NCBI RefSeq assembly: GCF_019972315.1
Contig: NZ_BLIZ01000001.1
Span: forward strand, 2,889,521-2,953,520
From: Geobacter sp. AOG1
GTDB taxonomy: Bacteria; Desulfobacterota; Desulfuromonadia; Geobacterales; Geobacteraceae
Length of the DNA stretch: 64,000 bases
Direction: 5' to 3'
The translations under genes were made by a program, and so were the position numbers. Under the pieces are notes generated by a model. It ran no database searches and was not told the origin of the DNA. It saw nothing but the letters and a program-made list of their open reading frames with translations. Below are positions 39,005-47,147 of the stretch, one piece after another (positions within the stretch are counted from its first letter, which is position 1; each line of letters starts with the position of its first letter).

Positions 39005-40303
39005 ATGAGAAGCAGAAAGGGCAATCTCGCCCTAGAAACACCAGTAAAAGAAATCGGCAGCGTCAAACGGCGCAAGGATTCGAAAAAGCTCTATGTGGAC
39101 TTCTATTACTTTGGTCGTAGGATCATCCGTTCAACGGAATTGGATGACACCAACGCCAATGAAAGAAGAGTCCGCGACTTCCTCAACCGGATCATGGAGC
39201 GGATCGAAGAGGGAACCTTCAAGTTTGCCGAAGCGTTCCCAGGGGCAACCAAACAGGAAAAGGCGTTCTTTACCAACCTGGAAGGCAGGGAGTATCGGCC
39301 GGAACCGCATCAGGTAAGATTTGGAGAGTACACAAACGAATGGATGAAGACCATCTTCCCCACCTTTGGCTCACCGACCAAGCACCGGGATTACAAAGAG
39401 GCGATCACAACCAAGATACTCCCCTACTTCCGGAACATGACCTTCCACCAGATCAGCGGCCATGAGCTGTTCAAGTTCACCGAGTCACTGAAATGCACCA
39501 GGGGAGCAAACAAGGGAAAGCCGCTGTCACGGTCACGGAAGATCAATCTGCTGATTCCTTTCCGGGCCATTTGGAATGACGCCTGCGATCAACACCGTTG
39601 GGTTATCAAGAGCCCCTTTGACAACCTGCACAAGAAGCTGCCGAAAACCGAGAAGAAAGAGCATACGGTCATAAGGTTCCATGACTGGCTCAAGTTCATT
39701 GACAACCTGGAAGAGCATTACCGCCCCATAGCGGAACTTATGATCCTGACGGGAATGATCCCTTCGGAACTGGCCGGAATTCGGCAAGAGGATATAGACG
39801 GGGAATATATCAACCTCAACAAATCCTATGTCCTGGGCGAAGAGAAAGCGAGCATGAAGACTGCCTTTAGAAAGCGGCAAATCTTCATTACCGAGGCCAT
39901 CAGGGAACGGCTCGACATTCTCAAAGATCGGACAAGCTCCCCTTACCTGGTCACAACACCGAGGGGAACCAGGCTCAACAGCACCGACTTTGCCAAGGTC
40001 TGGAAAAAGGGAGTGGATCAAGCCGGAATAGCTCCCATGACTTCCTATTCAGCACGGCATTCATTCGCGGCCTGGAGCCTGACAATCGGGATCAATCCGC
40101 TACGCCTGTTCGGTCTTATGGGGCATGCATCAAAACAGATGGTGTTTGAGGTCTACGGAAACTACGTGGAGGGGCTGGAAGATGATGCAGAGAACATCTT
40201 CGAATACTTCGGCCAGGACTTCATTTCGCCCCGGAAAAGTAAAAACCCGGTACTTAGATACAGTACCGGGCACAGTTTCTACGTTTCAGCTACATCCAAC
40301 TGA
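39005..40303 (+). CDS. tyrosine recombinase (integrase) of element B
   Basis: This 432-residue recombinase is related to that of element A throughout (for example FAEAFPGATKQEKAFFTNLE). Catalytic motifs are SYSARHSFAAWSL, LMGHASKQM and the nucleophile in VFEVYGNYVEG. As in element A, the first catalytic Arg position is Ile (LTGMIPSELAGI). The start at 39005 follows GAGGTGA at good spacing. It ends 16 bp before the att site; its last codons include the hairpin at 40241-40270. Confidence 0.9.
   Translation: MRSRKGNLALETPVKEIGSVKRRKDSKKLYVDFYYFGRRIIRSTELDDTNANERRVRDFLNRIMERIEEGTFKFAEAFPGATKQEKAFFTNLEGREYRPEPHQVRFGEYTNEWMKTIFPTFGSPTKHRDYKEAITTKILPYFRNMTFHQISGHELFKFTESLKCTRGANKGKPLSRSRKINLLIPFRAIWNDACDQHRWVIKSPFDNLHKKLPKTEKKEHTVIRFHDWLKFIDNLEEHYRPIAELMILTGMIPSELAGIRQEDIDGEYINLNKSYVLGEEKASMKTAFRKRQIFITEAIRERLDILKDRTSSPYLVTTPRGTRLNSTDFAKVWKKGVDQAGIAPMTSYSARHSFAAWSLTIGINPLRLFGLMGHASKQMVFEVYGNYVEGLEDDAENIFEYFGQDFISPRKSKNPVLRYSTGHSFYVSATSN
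40241..40270 (-). terminator. terminator inside the integrase 3' end, serving tRNA-Gly
   Basis: CCCGGTACT (40246-40254) pairs with AGTACCGGG (40262-40270), and on the minus strand is followed by TTTTTAC. It lies 50 bp downstream of the tRNA and within the coding region of the integrase. Confidence 0.65.
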
Positions 40304-40319
40304 AACTATTTAGCTTTTT

Positions 40320-40342
40320 TGGAGCGGGAAACGGGATTCGAA
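40320..40342. other. attachment site copy 3 (within tRNA-Gly)
   Basis: The 23-bp core in its native place, covering CCA, discriminator, 3' acceptor strand and part of the T arm of the intact tRNA-Gly. Confidence 0.9.
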
Positions 40343-40394
40343 CCCGCGACTTCGACCTTGGCAAGGTCGCACTCTACCACTGAGTTATTCCCGC
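40320..40394 (-). tRNA. tRNA-Gly (GCC)
   Basis: Acceptor stem GCGGGAA/TTCCCGC, anticodon GCC in GACCTTGCCAAGGTC, T loop GGGTTCGAATCCC and encoded CCA. It is the insertion target of both elements and remains intact. Confidence 0.95.
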
Positions 40395-40537
40395 TCAACG
40401 AGCTTTTTTTTATAACAAAACAGCTCTCGGGAGTCAACACTTTTTTTGCCAGACATCACAAAAAGCTTTGCCGCCCAAGACTCAGGATTATGAATAACTG
40501 AATCTCCCCTACTCGAAGAGAATACAGGATTTACTAC

Positions 40538-40570
40538 AAAAATAGGCCGGGCACTTCCCGGCCTATTTTT
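40538..40570. terminator. strong bidirectional terminator
   Basis: A 14-bp stem AAAAATAGGCCGGG / CCCGGCCTATTTTT around CACTT. It closes the lipoprotein pair (minus strand); the stem core GGCCGGG...CCCGGCC is duplicated at 41386-41412. Confidence 0.85.
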
Positions 40571-41880
40571 GTAACCTATCTGATTACTACTAGAGTGGAT
40601 TCCCGCCACTGTCCCTATAGATAACGGTTACGATAAAATTGGAAGTGGACAGCGTGAGCGGGACACTCGGGAATGTCGAAGCACTGACAACTGAACCGAC
40701 CCGGAAGCCAGGAATACCCGACGTTATACTGTACGTCAGCTGAATTATTGGTGTATTTGCAACCGTAGTAAATCCTCCAGCACTAGCGACACCAATCGTG
40801 ATCGTATTGGCCGGGTCTGAGACTCCAGGGCCCGCTGTAAGGAGGGAGCCGGAATCTGCCAGCAGCTGATTCAATTTAGCGGCACTCGTATAGGTAGCAC
40901 CTTGGTCATTAACAAATTTCAAATTCAAGGAGTCCAGTTTCGTTATTGCACTGTCAAGGGCGATGAACACGTCGGCACTCGCCGGCTGGGGAATGAACTT
41001 CATGGTAGCGCTTCCAGTCCCATGCCCCGTGGATGCAGTAACCGTCACCGAACCGGCTGTTGCCGATGTGACTACAGCCGTCGCCGTGCTCCCCACCGTT
41101 GTTGCAGAAAGCGGTGTTACCGTGGCGGTCCCACTGGATACCAGAAACGTAACGGTGGTGCCATCTGCAACTACCGGTGAAACGGTAGCAATCAGAGAGA
41201 TACTGTCGTTGGTGGGAACGTTCAATGCGACGGTCTTCGACGCCACCAGTGACACCGTCTGCGTCACCGGGGGTGTAGTCGTTCCGCCTCCACCGCCTCC
41301 ACCGCAACCCGCAACGCCGATAACCGCGCCAATCGTCAGCAACCGGAAGAGATTCCGCAGTCCCATAAAAGTATCCTCCGTTTCAAGGCCGGGGCACTTC
41401 CCGGCCTATTTTGTAACCTATCTGATTACCACTAGAGAGAATTCCCGCCACTGTCCTTATAGATAACGGTTACGACAAAATTGGAAGTGGACAGCGTGAG
41501 CGGGACACTCGGGAATGTCGAAGCACTGACGACTGAAGCGACCCGGAAACCAGGAATACCCGACGTTATGCCAGTGTACGTCAGCTGAATTATTGGTGTG
41601 TTTGCGACCGTAGAAAATCCTGCAGCACTAGCAACACCAATCGTGATCGTATTGGCCGGATCTGAGACTCCAGGGCCCGCTGTAAGGAGGGAACCGGTAT
41701 CTGCCAGTAGCTGATTCAAACTGGCGGCACTCGAGTAGGTAGCACCTGCGTCATTAACAAATTTCAAATTCAAGGAATCAAGTTTCGTTATTGCACTGTC
41801 AAGGGCGATGAACACGTCGGCACTCGCCGGCTGGGGAATGAACTTTACAATTACGCTCCCATTGGCACCCGCAGAGGAAG
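40571..41880. repeat. tandem duplication: lipoprotein 3' part and flanking hairpin
   Basis: The block from 40571 to about 41000 recurs at about 41411-41840 with few differences (for example GTGGATTCCCGCC versus GAGAATTCCCGCC). It covers the C-terminal halves of the two lipoprotein genes and the TAACCTATCTGATTAC leader. A shared promoter-proximal stretch (CATAAAA.TATCCTCC) also precedes both start codons. Confidence 0.85.
40590..41366 (-). CDS. lipoprotein with Ig-like and cohesin-like C-terminal domain
   Basis: This 258-residue lipoprotein has signal GLRNLFRLLTIGAVIGVAGC with lipobox VAGC, then a Gly/Thr spacer, an Ig-like (Big-type) domain with ASKTVALNVPTNDSISLIATV, and a C-terminal part starting at ADVFIALDSAITKLDSLNL. 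The strong RBS GGAGG lies 8 bases before the ATG. The C-terminal part, with GIPGFRVGSVVSASTFPSV, may be a cohesin-like beta sandwich. It is probably an outer-membrane-anchored surface or periplasmic protein. It arose from tandem duplication with the gene at 41432. Confidence 0.75.
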   Translation of the reverse strand: MGLRNLFRLLTIGAVIGVAGCGGGGGGGTTTPPVTQTVSLVASKTVALNVPTNDSISLIATVSPVVADGTTVTFLVSSGTATVTPLSATTVGSTATAVVTSATAGSVTVTASTGHGTGSATMKFIPQPASADVFIALDSAITKLDSLNLKFVNDQGATYTSAAKLNQLLADSGSLLTAGPGVSDPANTITIGVASAGGFTTVANTPIIQLTYSITSGIPGFRVGSVVSASTFPSVPLTLSTSNFIVTVIYRDSGGNPL

Positions 41881-42676
41881 CGGTAATGCTGACAGAAGCG
41901 TGCGTCGTTGATCTGGCCACAGCCGTTGCGACATTCCCCGAAGTAAGGGTTACATTACTGATGGTTGTACCGCTGGGCGCGGTGAACGCAACGGCAGTCC
42001 CGTTGGGAACCGCAGGAGAGATGGTTGCTGACAAATTGACAGTGTCATTATTATCGTTCAGTGCGATATTCTTCGACGCAGCCAACGTTACGGTAAAAGT
42101 GCTGGGCGCAAAACTTGCTGAAATGGTGTGGAAGGCGATGACATTGCTGAACGTGTACGTAGGCACCGCACCGACCGAAACACCATCGACCAAGACGTTC
42201 TGGATGGTAAATCCATTTTGGGGTGTAATGGTGTAGGACTGACTTGCGCCGCTCGTCAGGGTTGTCGTACCTACCGGGGAAATACTGCCACCGATACCTG
42301 CTGACGCTACAATAGTGAACGTAGTTGCTGGTGGAGGTGATGACGTACTGAAACTGGCGGCAATGGTATGGTTGGCGGTGACATTGCTAAACGTGTAATT
42401 GGATACCGCTCCAACTGAAACGCCATCGACCAAGACATTCTGGATGGTGTATCCAGCATTGACTTTAATTATGTAGGACTGACTTGCGCCGCTCGTCAGG
42501 GTTGTGGTGCCAACCGGGGAAATACTGCCACCGGTACCTGCTGACGCTACGATGGTAAACGTGGTTGCCGGCGGAGGAGTTCCTCCTCCACTGTTACTAC
42601 CACCGCCGCCACCACACCCCGCGACACCGATAACCGCGCTCATCGCCAGCATCCGGAAAAAATTCCGCAGTCCCAT
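41432..42676 (-). CDS. lipoprotein with two InlB-type repeats and shared C-terminal domain
   Basis: This 414-residue paralogue of the preceding protein has lipobox VAGC after MGLRNFFRMLAMSAVIG. It carries two copies of a 75-residue repeat with FTIVASAGTGGSISPVGTTT and the DGVSVGAV core, as in the Flg_new/InlB B-repeat group. An Ig-like domain and a C-terminal domain almost identical to that of the 40590 product follow. RBS GGAGG lies upstream of 42676; an alternative start at 42691 adds 5 residues. It is likely exported and lipid-anchored, and may have a binding or adhesive role. Confidence 0.75.
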   Translation of the reverse strand: MGLRNFFRMLAMSAVIGVAGCGGGGGSNSGGGTPPPATTFTIVASAGTGGSISPVGTTTLTSGASQSYIIKVNAGYTIQNVLVDGVSVGAVSNYTFSNVTANHTIAASFSTSSPPPATTFTIVASAGIGGSISPVGTTTLTSGASQSYTITPQNGFTIQNVLVDGVSVGAVPTYTFSNVIAFHTISASFAPSTFTVTLAASKNIALNDNNDTVNLSATISPAVPNGTAVAFTAPSGTTISNVTLTSGNVATAVARSTTHASVSITASSAGANGSVIVKFIPQPASADVFIALDSAITKLDSLNLKFVNDAGATYSSAASLNQLLADTGSLLTAGPGVSDPANTITIGVASAAGFSTVANTPIIQLTYTGITSGIPGFRVASVVSASTFPSVPLTLSTSNFVVTVIYKDSGGNSL

Positions 42677-42765
42677 AAAACTATCCTCCACGTCTTATTT
42701 TATGACTCGTTCAGTTTAGAATTATTTCATAACGCAGGTAAAGGGAAATTTTGTGGTGTGGATGC

Positions 42766-42801
42766 ATAAAAACCCGGTCTGGCGTTGCAGCCGAACCGGG
42801 T
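42766..42801 (-). terminator. Rho-independent terminator of the 42858 regulator
   Basis: ACCCGGT (42772-42778) pairs with ACCGGGT (42795-42801), with an extended inner stem, followed by GGGTTTTTATG on the minus strand. Confidence 0.75.
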
Positions 42802-42857
42802 CGAGGTTTTCAGAGATGCGGCGCCGTGTTCTCCCGGCGGGAAAGCAGGTGAACTCG

Positions 42858-43490
42858 TCAGACTTGGTGTAGTGTCAACGAGTTCTTGAGCATAAGAAGC
42901 GCTTCCATGGCATCGGAATTCTGTTCCTGCTGGTAAACCTTTTCCAAGGAGGTAATTACCGACACATAGAACATGTGAAATTCGCTCCTGGCAGCAGTGA
43001 TGAAAGGATTGAAAGGCTCTTCGGGAAGGAAGTCGCCCGTGTACAGGTCCTGGGCGGCTTCAAGAAAGTCACGGGCGGCCTTGTGGTCTCCCCGGGCCTG
43101 TAACTTGATGCCATTGGTGGCATTGTAACGGAACAGGCTCGCATCGAGAGAGATGGCATTGACGTTGATCCGCACTGCCTCCCCCTGGGTAATGACGGGG
43201 TTGATGGTTTGGGGGCCACTGAAGGACTTCCTGAGACGACTGACGGTGGTCTTGAAGTTATTTGCGCCGGCCTTGACATCGCATCCGGGCCAGAGAACTT
43301 CGATAAGCTTGTCTCGGTGTACCCATTGATCGTAGGTCACCAGCAGATAGCAAAACAGGAGACGAGCCTTCTGGCTTTCCCAGAGGACGGTGATCGGGGC
43401 ACCTTTGTAGTAGATAGACAGCCCACCGAACGCGCGAACATCGAGCTTTACGGATTCACTTGCCTTGCTGTCGCTTTTTGTTCTAGCCAT
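42858..43490 (-). CDS. winged-helix/BTAD transcription regulator (SARP-like)
   Basis: This 210-residue protein has an N-terminal OmpR-type winged helix: LDVRAFGGLSIYYKG, then ARLLFCYLLV and WPGCDVKAGANNFKTTVSRL. A C-terminal bacterial transcriptional activation (BTAD) domain of TPR-like helices follows, with RYNATNGIKLQARGDHKAA and DFLPEEPFNPF. It lacks the large ATPase part of the LuxR/MalT-like proteins. It may control the lipoproteins next to it, which are on the same strand and downstream. Confidence 0.8.
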   Translation of the reverse strand: MARTKSDSKASESVKLDVRAFGGLSIYYKGAPITVLWESQKARLLFCYLLVTYDQWVHRDKLIEVLWPGCDVKAGANNFKTTVSRLRKSFSGPQTINPVITQGEAVRINVNAISLDASLFRYNATNGIKLQARGDHKAARDFLEAAQDLYTGDFLPEEPFNPFITAARSEFHMFYVSVITSLEKVYQQEQNSDAMEALLMLKNSLTLHQV

Positions 43491-43597
43491 TCTGGGTCTT
43501 TCCTATCTACGGTATCCGCTACTATGCAACGTCTCTGTATACTACAACTACAGATTAAGTAAAAGCTAAAAATAGGTAACTGAGATCAATTCCGTCT

Positions 43598-43640
43598 CAC
43601 AACGAGAGCGGGAGATGTATCCGCTCCCGCTCTCGTTGTG
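43598..43640. terminator. long hairpin between regulator and ctpA regions
   Basis: A 17-bp perfect stem CACAACGAGAGCGGGAG / CTCCCGCTCTCGTTGTG with a 9-base loop, 12 bp from the ctpA stop codon. No strong T tract follows, but the stem is long and stable. Confidence 0.7.
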
Positions 43641-43651
43641 ATATTAGCAGC

Positions 43652-44992
43652 TTAAGGCGCTTTGCTGACCTTCTTGAAAATCTCCCATCCCTTCAGGAGA
43701 TCGAGGGCACGCAGAATCTGGTAGTCACCCTTAATCAGTTCATCGGATTTGTAGGCGGGGAGTTTACCCTCCTCCTTTTTCTTCTCTGTGGGGACTTCCT
43801 TCCCGTCAGCCGTTTCAAAGTGGTTTTCCAGGTCTTTCTCGCGCAGGTGCGCCCCTTCTTTCTTATCGGTTGCGGGAAGGTCCATCCGCTCCACCGTTAT
43901 ATCGGGGGTGATCCCCTTGGCCTGGATCGAACGACCGCTAGGGGTGTAATAACGGGCAGTGGTGAGGCGCAGACCCGAGTTGTCGGAAAGCGGAATGATG
44001 GTCTGCACCGACCCCTTGCCGAAACTCTGAGTACCCATGATAACCGCACGTTTGTGATCCTGGAGGGCACCCGCCACGATTTCGGAAGCGCTGGCGCTGC
44101 CGCTGTTGATGAGGACCACTATCGGGTAGGACGATTCCTTGTCCCCTTTCCGGGAGTTGAACCGCATCTTGGATTCCTTCTCCCGTCCCTCGGTATAAAC
44201 GATCAACTGCCCTTCGTCGATGAAATGCTCCGAAACCCGTACCGCCTGATCGAGCAACCCGCCGGGATCGTTGCGCAGGTCGAGAACCAACCCGCGGAGA
44301 TTCCCGCCATTGTCCTGCCGCAAGGCACTGAGCGCCTTGGACAGATCCTCATCGGTCTTCTCTTGGAACTGGGCAACGCGGACATAACCGAAACCGTCGT
44401 CCAGAGTTTTGTATTTGACGCTCTTCACCTGGATGACATCACGGACCAGCGGAAACTCCTTCGGCTTGTCCAGCCCCTCACGGAAGATGGTCAGGACAAC
44501 CTTGGTCCCCTTGGGGCCACGCATCCGCTTGACCGCATCCATGATGGTCATGTCCTTGGTGAACTTGTCGTCGATCTTGAGTATCTGATCGCCCGCTTTG
44601 ATGCCGGCCTTGAAAGCGGGAGTATCCTCGATCGGGGAAATTACCGTCAGGAGGCCGTCCTTAATGGTTATCTCGATCCCCAGCCCGCCAAAGGAACCCT
44701 TGGTTTCGATCTTCATCTCCTTGTACATCTCGGGGGGCATGAAGGAACTATGGGGATCGAGGGACGTGAGCATGCCGTTGATCGCGCCGTAGATAAGCTT
44801 TTTCGTGTCCACTTCTTCCACGTAACTCTTCTTGACAATGGCGAGCACATCAGTAAAGAGCTCAATGGACTCGTAATCGTTACCTCCCTGCGCCGCACAT
44901 CTGCGTTGGGCACCCGTGCCGATAAAAACTGCCAGGACGGTTATCGCGGCAACCAGCAAGGCTGCCTTTTTACCCTTGTTACGAACTGACAT
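43652..44992 (-). CDS. ctpA: carboxy-terminal processing protease CtpA
   Basis: This 446-residue S41 peptidase of the cell envelope has an N-terminal membrane anchor or signal (ALLVAAITVLAVFIG). A PDZ domain (about residues 90-170) has GSFGGLGIEI and AGIKAGDQI. The protease core has Ser in GSASASEIVAG near residue 300 and Lys in GTQSFGKGSVQ near residue 325. It trims periplasmic proteins and, with LytM partners, remodels peptidoglycan. The next gene upstream is an EnvC-like activator, then ftsX and ftsE, so the cluster unites division-linked cell wall proteins. RBS GGGGAGG is present. Confidence 0.95.
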   Translation of the reverse strand: MSVRNKGKKAALLVAAITVLAVFIGTGAQRRCAAQGGNDYESIELFTDVLAIVKKSYVEEVDTKKLIYGAINGMLTSLDPHSSFMPPEMYKEMKIETKGSFGGLGIEITIKDGLLTVISPIEDTPAFKAGIKAGDQILKIDDKFTKDMTIMDAVKRMRGPKGTKVVLTIFREGLDKPKEFPLVRDVIQVKSVKYKTLDDGFGYVRVAQFQEKTDEDLSKALSALRQDNGGNLRGLVLDLRNDPGGLLDQAVRVSEHFIDEGQLIVYTEGREKESKMRFNSRKGDKESSYPIVVLINSGSASASEIVAGALQDHKRAVIMGTQSFGKGSVQTIIPLSDNSGLRLTTARYYTPSGRSIQAKGITPDITVERMDLPATDKKEGAHLREKDLENHFETADGKEVPTEKKKEEGKLPAYKSDELIKGDYQILRALDLLKGWEIFKKVSKAP

Positions 44993-45018
44993 CGTGCCTC
45001 CCCATTTTCTTATGGTGC

Positions 45019-46200
45019 TTAGCGTATCCAGGGGGTCGGATCGATCGGCTTACCCTGATAACGAATTTCGAAATAGAGCATCGAGCCCCGTGAGGAATCG
45101 ACATCCCCAACGCTGGCCAGAACCTCGTTACGTGAAACGGTCGTACCTACTCTTTTCATGATACGGGAAGTATGGGCATAAAGGCTGAAAAAACCACCGC
45201 CGTGATCGACGATAACCATATTGCCATACCCCTTGAAATAGTCGGCAAAGATAATCTGGCCGTCAAACACCGCGTGGATATCGGCCCCCGTCGGCGCCGC
45301 TATGGAAACACCATTGCTGACCGTGTAGGAATTGAATTCGGGATGTTTGTGCCTGCCATACCCCTCGACAATTTCCCCTTTGACCGGCATGTGGAGCCGC
45401 CCCTTCTGGGCGCCGAATCCCTTGTCCGGTATGAGCGGGAGGGGCGGTCCGCTACCGATTCCCGTTTTATCTTTTTTTGCAGTATAACTTTTTCTGCTAC
45501 GCGCTTCAAGCCTTTCCACCATGGACTGGAGCCGCCGTGCATTTGCCTCCAGTTCCTTGATCGACGTCTGGTAAGACTTTTTTTCCTCCCGGACTTTTGT
45601 CAGATATTCTGCTTTTTTATTCTTCTCCTCCTCGATCTCGTGCTTCTTCACCTCGATGGACGCCTTGATCTTCTCCTTGCGGGCGACATCACCTTCGAGA
45701 CGAATCTTGAGGAGCCTCAGTTGGTCGATCTTCTGGTTATACTCGGCAAACAGTCGCTTGTCCCGCTCCAGCACGGCCTGCATGTAGCGCTGTCCCTCAA
45801 CCATCTGTGGCAGCGATTCCGCGCCGAAAAACATCCGGGCGCTCCCCATCTCGCCTGTTTTGTAAAGGGCAACCAGACGACGGCGGATCTGGTCCCGCTT
45901 GCGTTCCGCCTCCCCCCTGGCCACCTCTATTTCACGCTGGGTACGACCAAGGACCGTTTCGACACCCTTCAGATCACGCCCGAGGGAGACAAGGTTGCTC
46001 TCCTTTTCGTGCAGGTTTTTTTCTATCTGGGTCAGTTCGGAACTGACCTGGGTTTCAACCTTCCTGGTTTTTTTCAGGAGAAGTTTTTTTTCCTTGATCT
46101 GCTTTGCCACCCCTTGTAAGTCATCACGGACATCGGCATGGAGCGGACCTGCACAGAAGAAGCAGGCACATACTGTAAGGAAAATGATGATTCGGACCAT
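45019..46200 (-). CDS. envC: EnvC-like murein hydrolase activator
   Basis: This 393-residue periplasmic protein has a signal peptide (MVRIIIFLTVCACFFCAGPL), a long coiled coil (residues about 25-245) and a C-terminal LytM domain. In the LytM domain the zinc-ligand motif HxGxD is changed to NGVSI while LYAH remains, so it is probably a non-catalytic activator of amidases, as is EnvC. The start ATG 46200 overlaps the ftsX stop region by a few bases, which places it in the same operon; FtsEX is known to act on EnvC in this role. Confidence 0.88.
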   Translation of the reverse strand: MVRIIIFLTVCACFFCAGPLHADVRDDLQGVAKQIKEKKLLLKKTRKVETQVSSELTQIEKNLHEKESNLVSLGRDLKGVETVLGRTQREIEVARGEAERKRDQIRRRLVALYKTGEMGSARMFFGAESLPQMVEGQRYMQAVLERDKRLFAEYNQKIDQLRLLKIRLEGDVARKEKIKASIEVKKHEIEEEKNKKAEYLTKVREEKKSYQTSIKELEANARRLQSMVERLEARSRKSYTAKKDKTGIGSGPPLPLIPDKGFGAQKGRLHMPVKGEIVEGYGRHKHPEFNSYTVSNGVSIAAPTGADIHAVFDGQIIFADYFKGYGNMVIVDHGGGFFSLYAHTSRIMKRVGTTVSRNEVLASVGDVDSSRGSMLYFEIRYQGKPIDPTPWIR

Positions 46201-46202
46201 GA

Positions 46203-47147
46203 TCAAACGCTGATGAACCGTTTAAGGGACGTGGCACTGCCAATGAAACCGAGCAGAACCCCGCTGGCAAACAGTCCGGCACTGTAAACCGGTGGCAGAA
46301 AGGCCAACCCTGCGGCTGCGGGATTGAAGGAGAGAAAATTACCGGCATTGTGGAGAAAGGCATAATAACAGCCTGTCAGGATAACCAGTGCCAGTCCGGC
46401 GCCGGCCGCTCCCTGCAAGACACCTTCGATGAGGAACGGCGCCTTTATGAAGAATCGTGTCGCGCCGACGAGGCTGAGAATCTCCAGTTCCTCCTTGCGG
46501 GAATAGATAGTCAGTTTAATCGTGTTGGAAACGATGAATACCACCGCGAGAAACAGAAAGCCGCCAAGCAGCAACCCGGTCAGGCGCATGAAATTCATAA
46601 AGGTCGTGTAGCGCCGCACCCATTCCTCGCCATGCTGCACCTCTGCCACGCCGGGCACCTTTTTGAGCCGGGCGACATAGGCTGTAATTGCATCGCTGTT
46701 TCGGCTGGCGCCTTTCAGGCTGATTTCGACGGAAGACGGGAGGACATCGGTGGTAATACCTTCCAGCAGAAGCTCCTGCCCCTTCAGTCGCTCGCGAAAC
46801 CGCTTGAACGCCTCCTCCTTGCTGACATAGGTTACCCGGTCCGTTCCCGGAATGGCCTGGATCCGGGATTTCAGTGCGGCAAGCTCCGGCGGAGCAAGTT
46901 CCTGCTCGAAGTAGGCAGTCACCTGTACCCGTTTGCTCCAGTCGTTCGCCACCCCTTCCAGGTTGACGAATACGAGCATGAACAGGGAAATGATGAGGAT
47001 AGCTAGGGTGATCGTTCCGATGGTGACGAGATTGACGAAGACATTCTGGCGGATATTGAGAAGAGCCCGGTCGATAAAGAATCTCAATCTGCCGACTAAT
47101 CCCTCGTTGGCGAGCTTGGGCCGCTTTGCCGGTTTATTGCGCGACAT
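46203..47147 (-). CDS. ftsX: cell division protein FtsX
   Basis: This 314-residue membrane protein has an N-terminal TM helix (VNLVTIGTITLAILIISLFML), a periplasmic loop (residues about 60-185) with QVTAYFEQELAPPE, and three C-terminal TM helices (LLLGGFLFLAVVFIVSN and others). It pairs with FtsE and signals to EnvC-type activators at the septum. I chose ATG 47147 (MSRNKPAK), which overlaps the end of ftsE by 14 bases; a longer N-terminus is open but not needed. Confidence 0.92.
   Translation of the reverse strand: MSRNKPAKRPKLANEGLVGRLRFFIDRALLNIRQNVFVNLVTIGTITLAILIISLFMLVFVNLEGVANDWSKRVQVTAYFEQELAPPELAALKSRIQAIPGTDRVTYVSKEEAFKRFRERLKGQELLLEGITTDVLPSSVEISLKGASRNSDAITAYVARLKKVPGVAEVQHGEEWVRRYTTFMNFMRLTGLLLGGFLFLAVVFIVSNTIKLTIYSRKEELEILSLVGATRFFIKAPFLIEGVLQGAAGAGLALVILTGCYYAFLHNAGNFLSFNPAAAGLAFLPPVYSAGLFASGVLLGFIGSATSLKRFISV

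Larger units (their letters stand above)
34335..40319. mobile_element. integrative element B in tRNA-Gly (about 6.0 kb)
   Basis: Bounded by att copies at 34335 and 40320. It holds three minus-strand integron-type cassettes and a palindrome array. On the plus strand are the conserved unknown gene, a Rep_trans-type Rep, an HTH protein and an integrase. The plus-strand backbone matches element A in order and spacing, so the two elements belong to one family with exchangeable cargo and Rep. Confidence 0.88.

Noticed and set aside
27342-40319. Complete prophage or integrative conjugative element
   Set aside because: No structural, portal, terminase, lysis, relaxase or type IV secretion genes; each unit is only 6-7 kb.
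41386-41412. Second strong terminator between the lipoprotein genes
   Set aside because: The stem is a copy of the one at 40538-40570, but on the minus strand no T run follows, so termination of the 41432 gene there is doubtful. It is kept only as part of the duplication.
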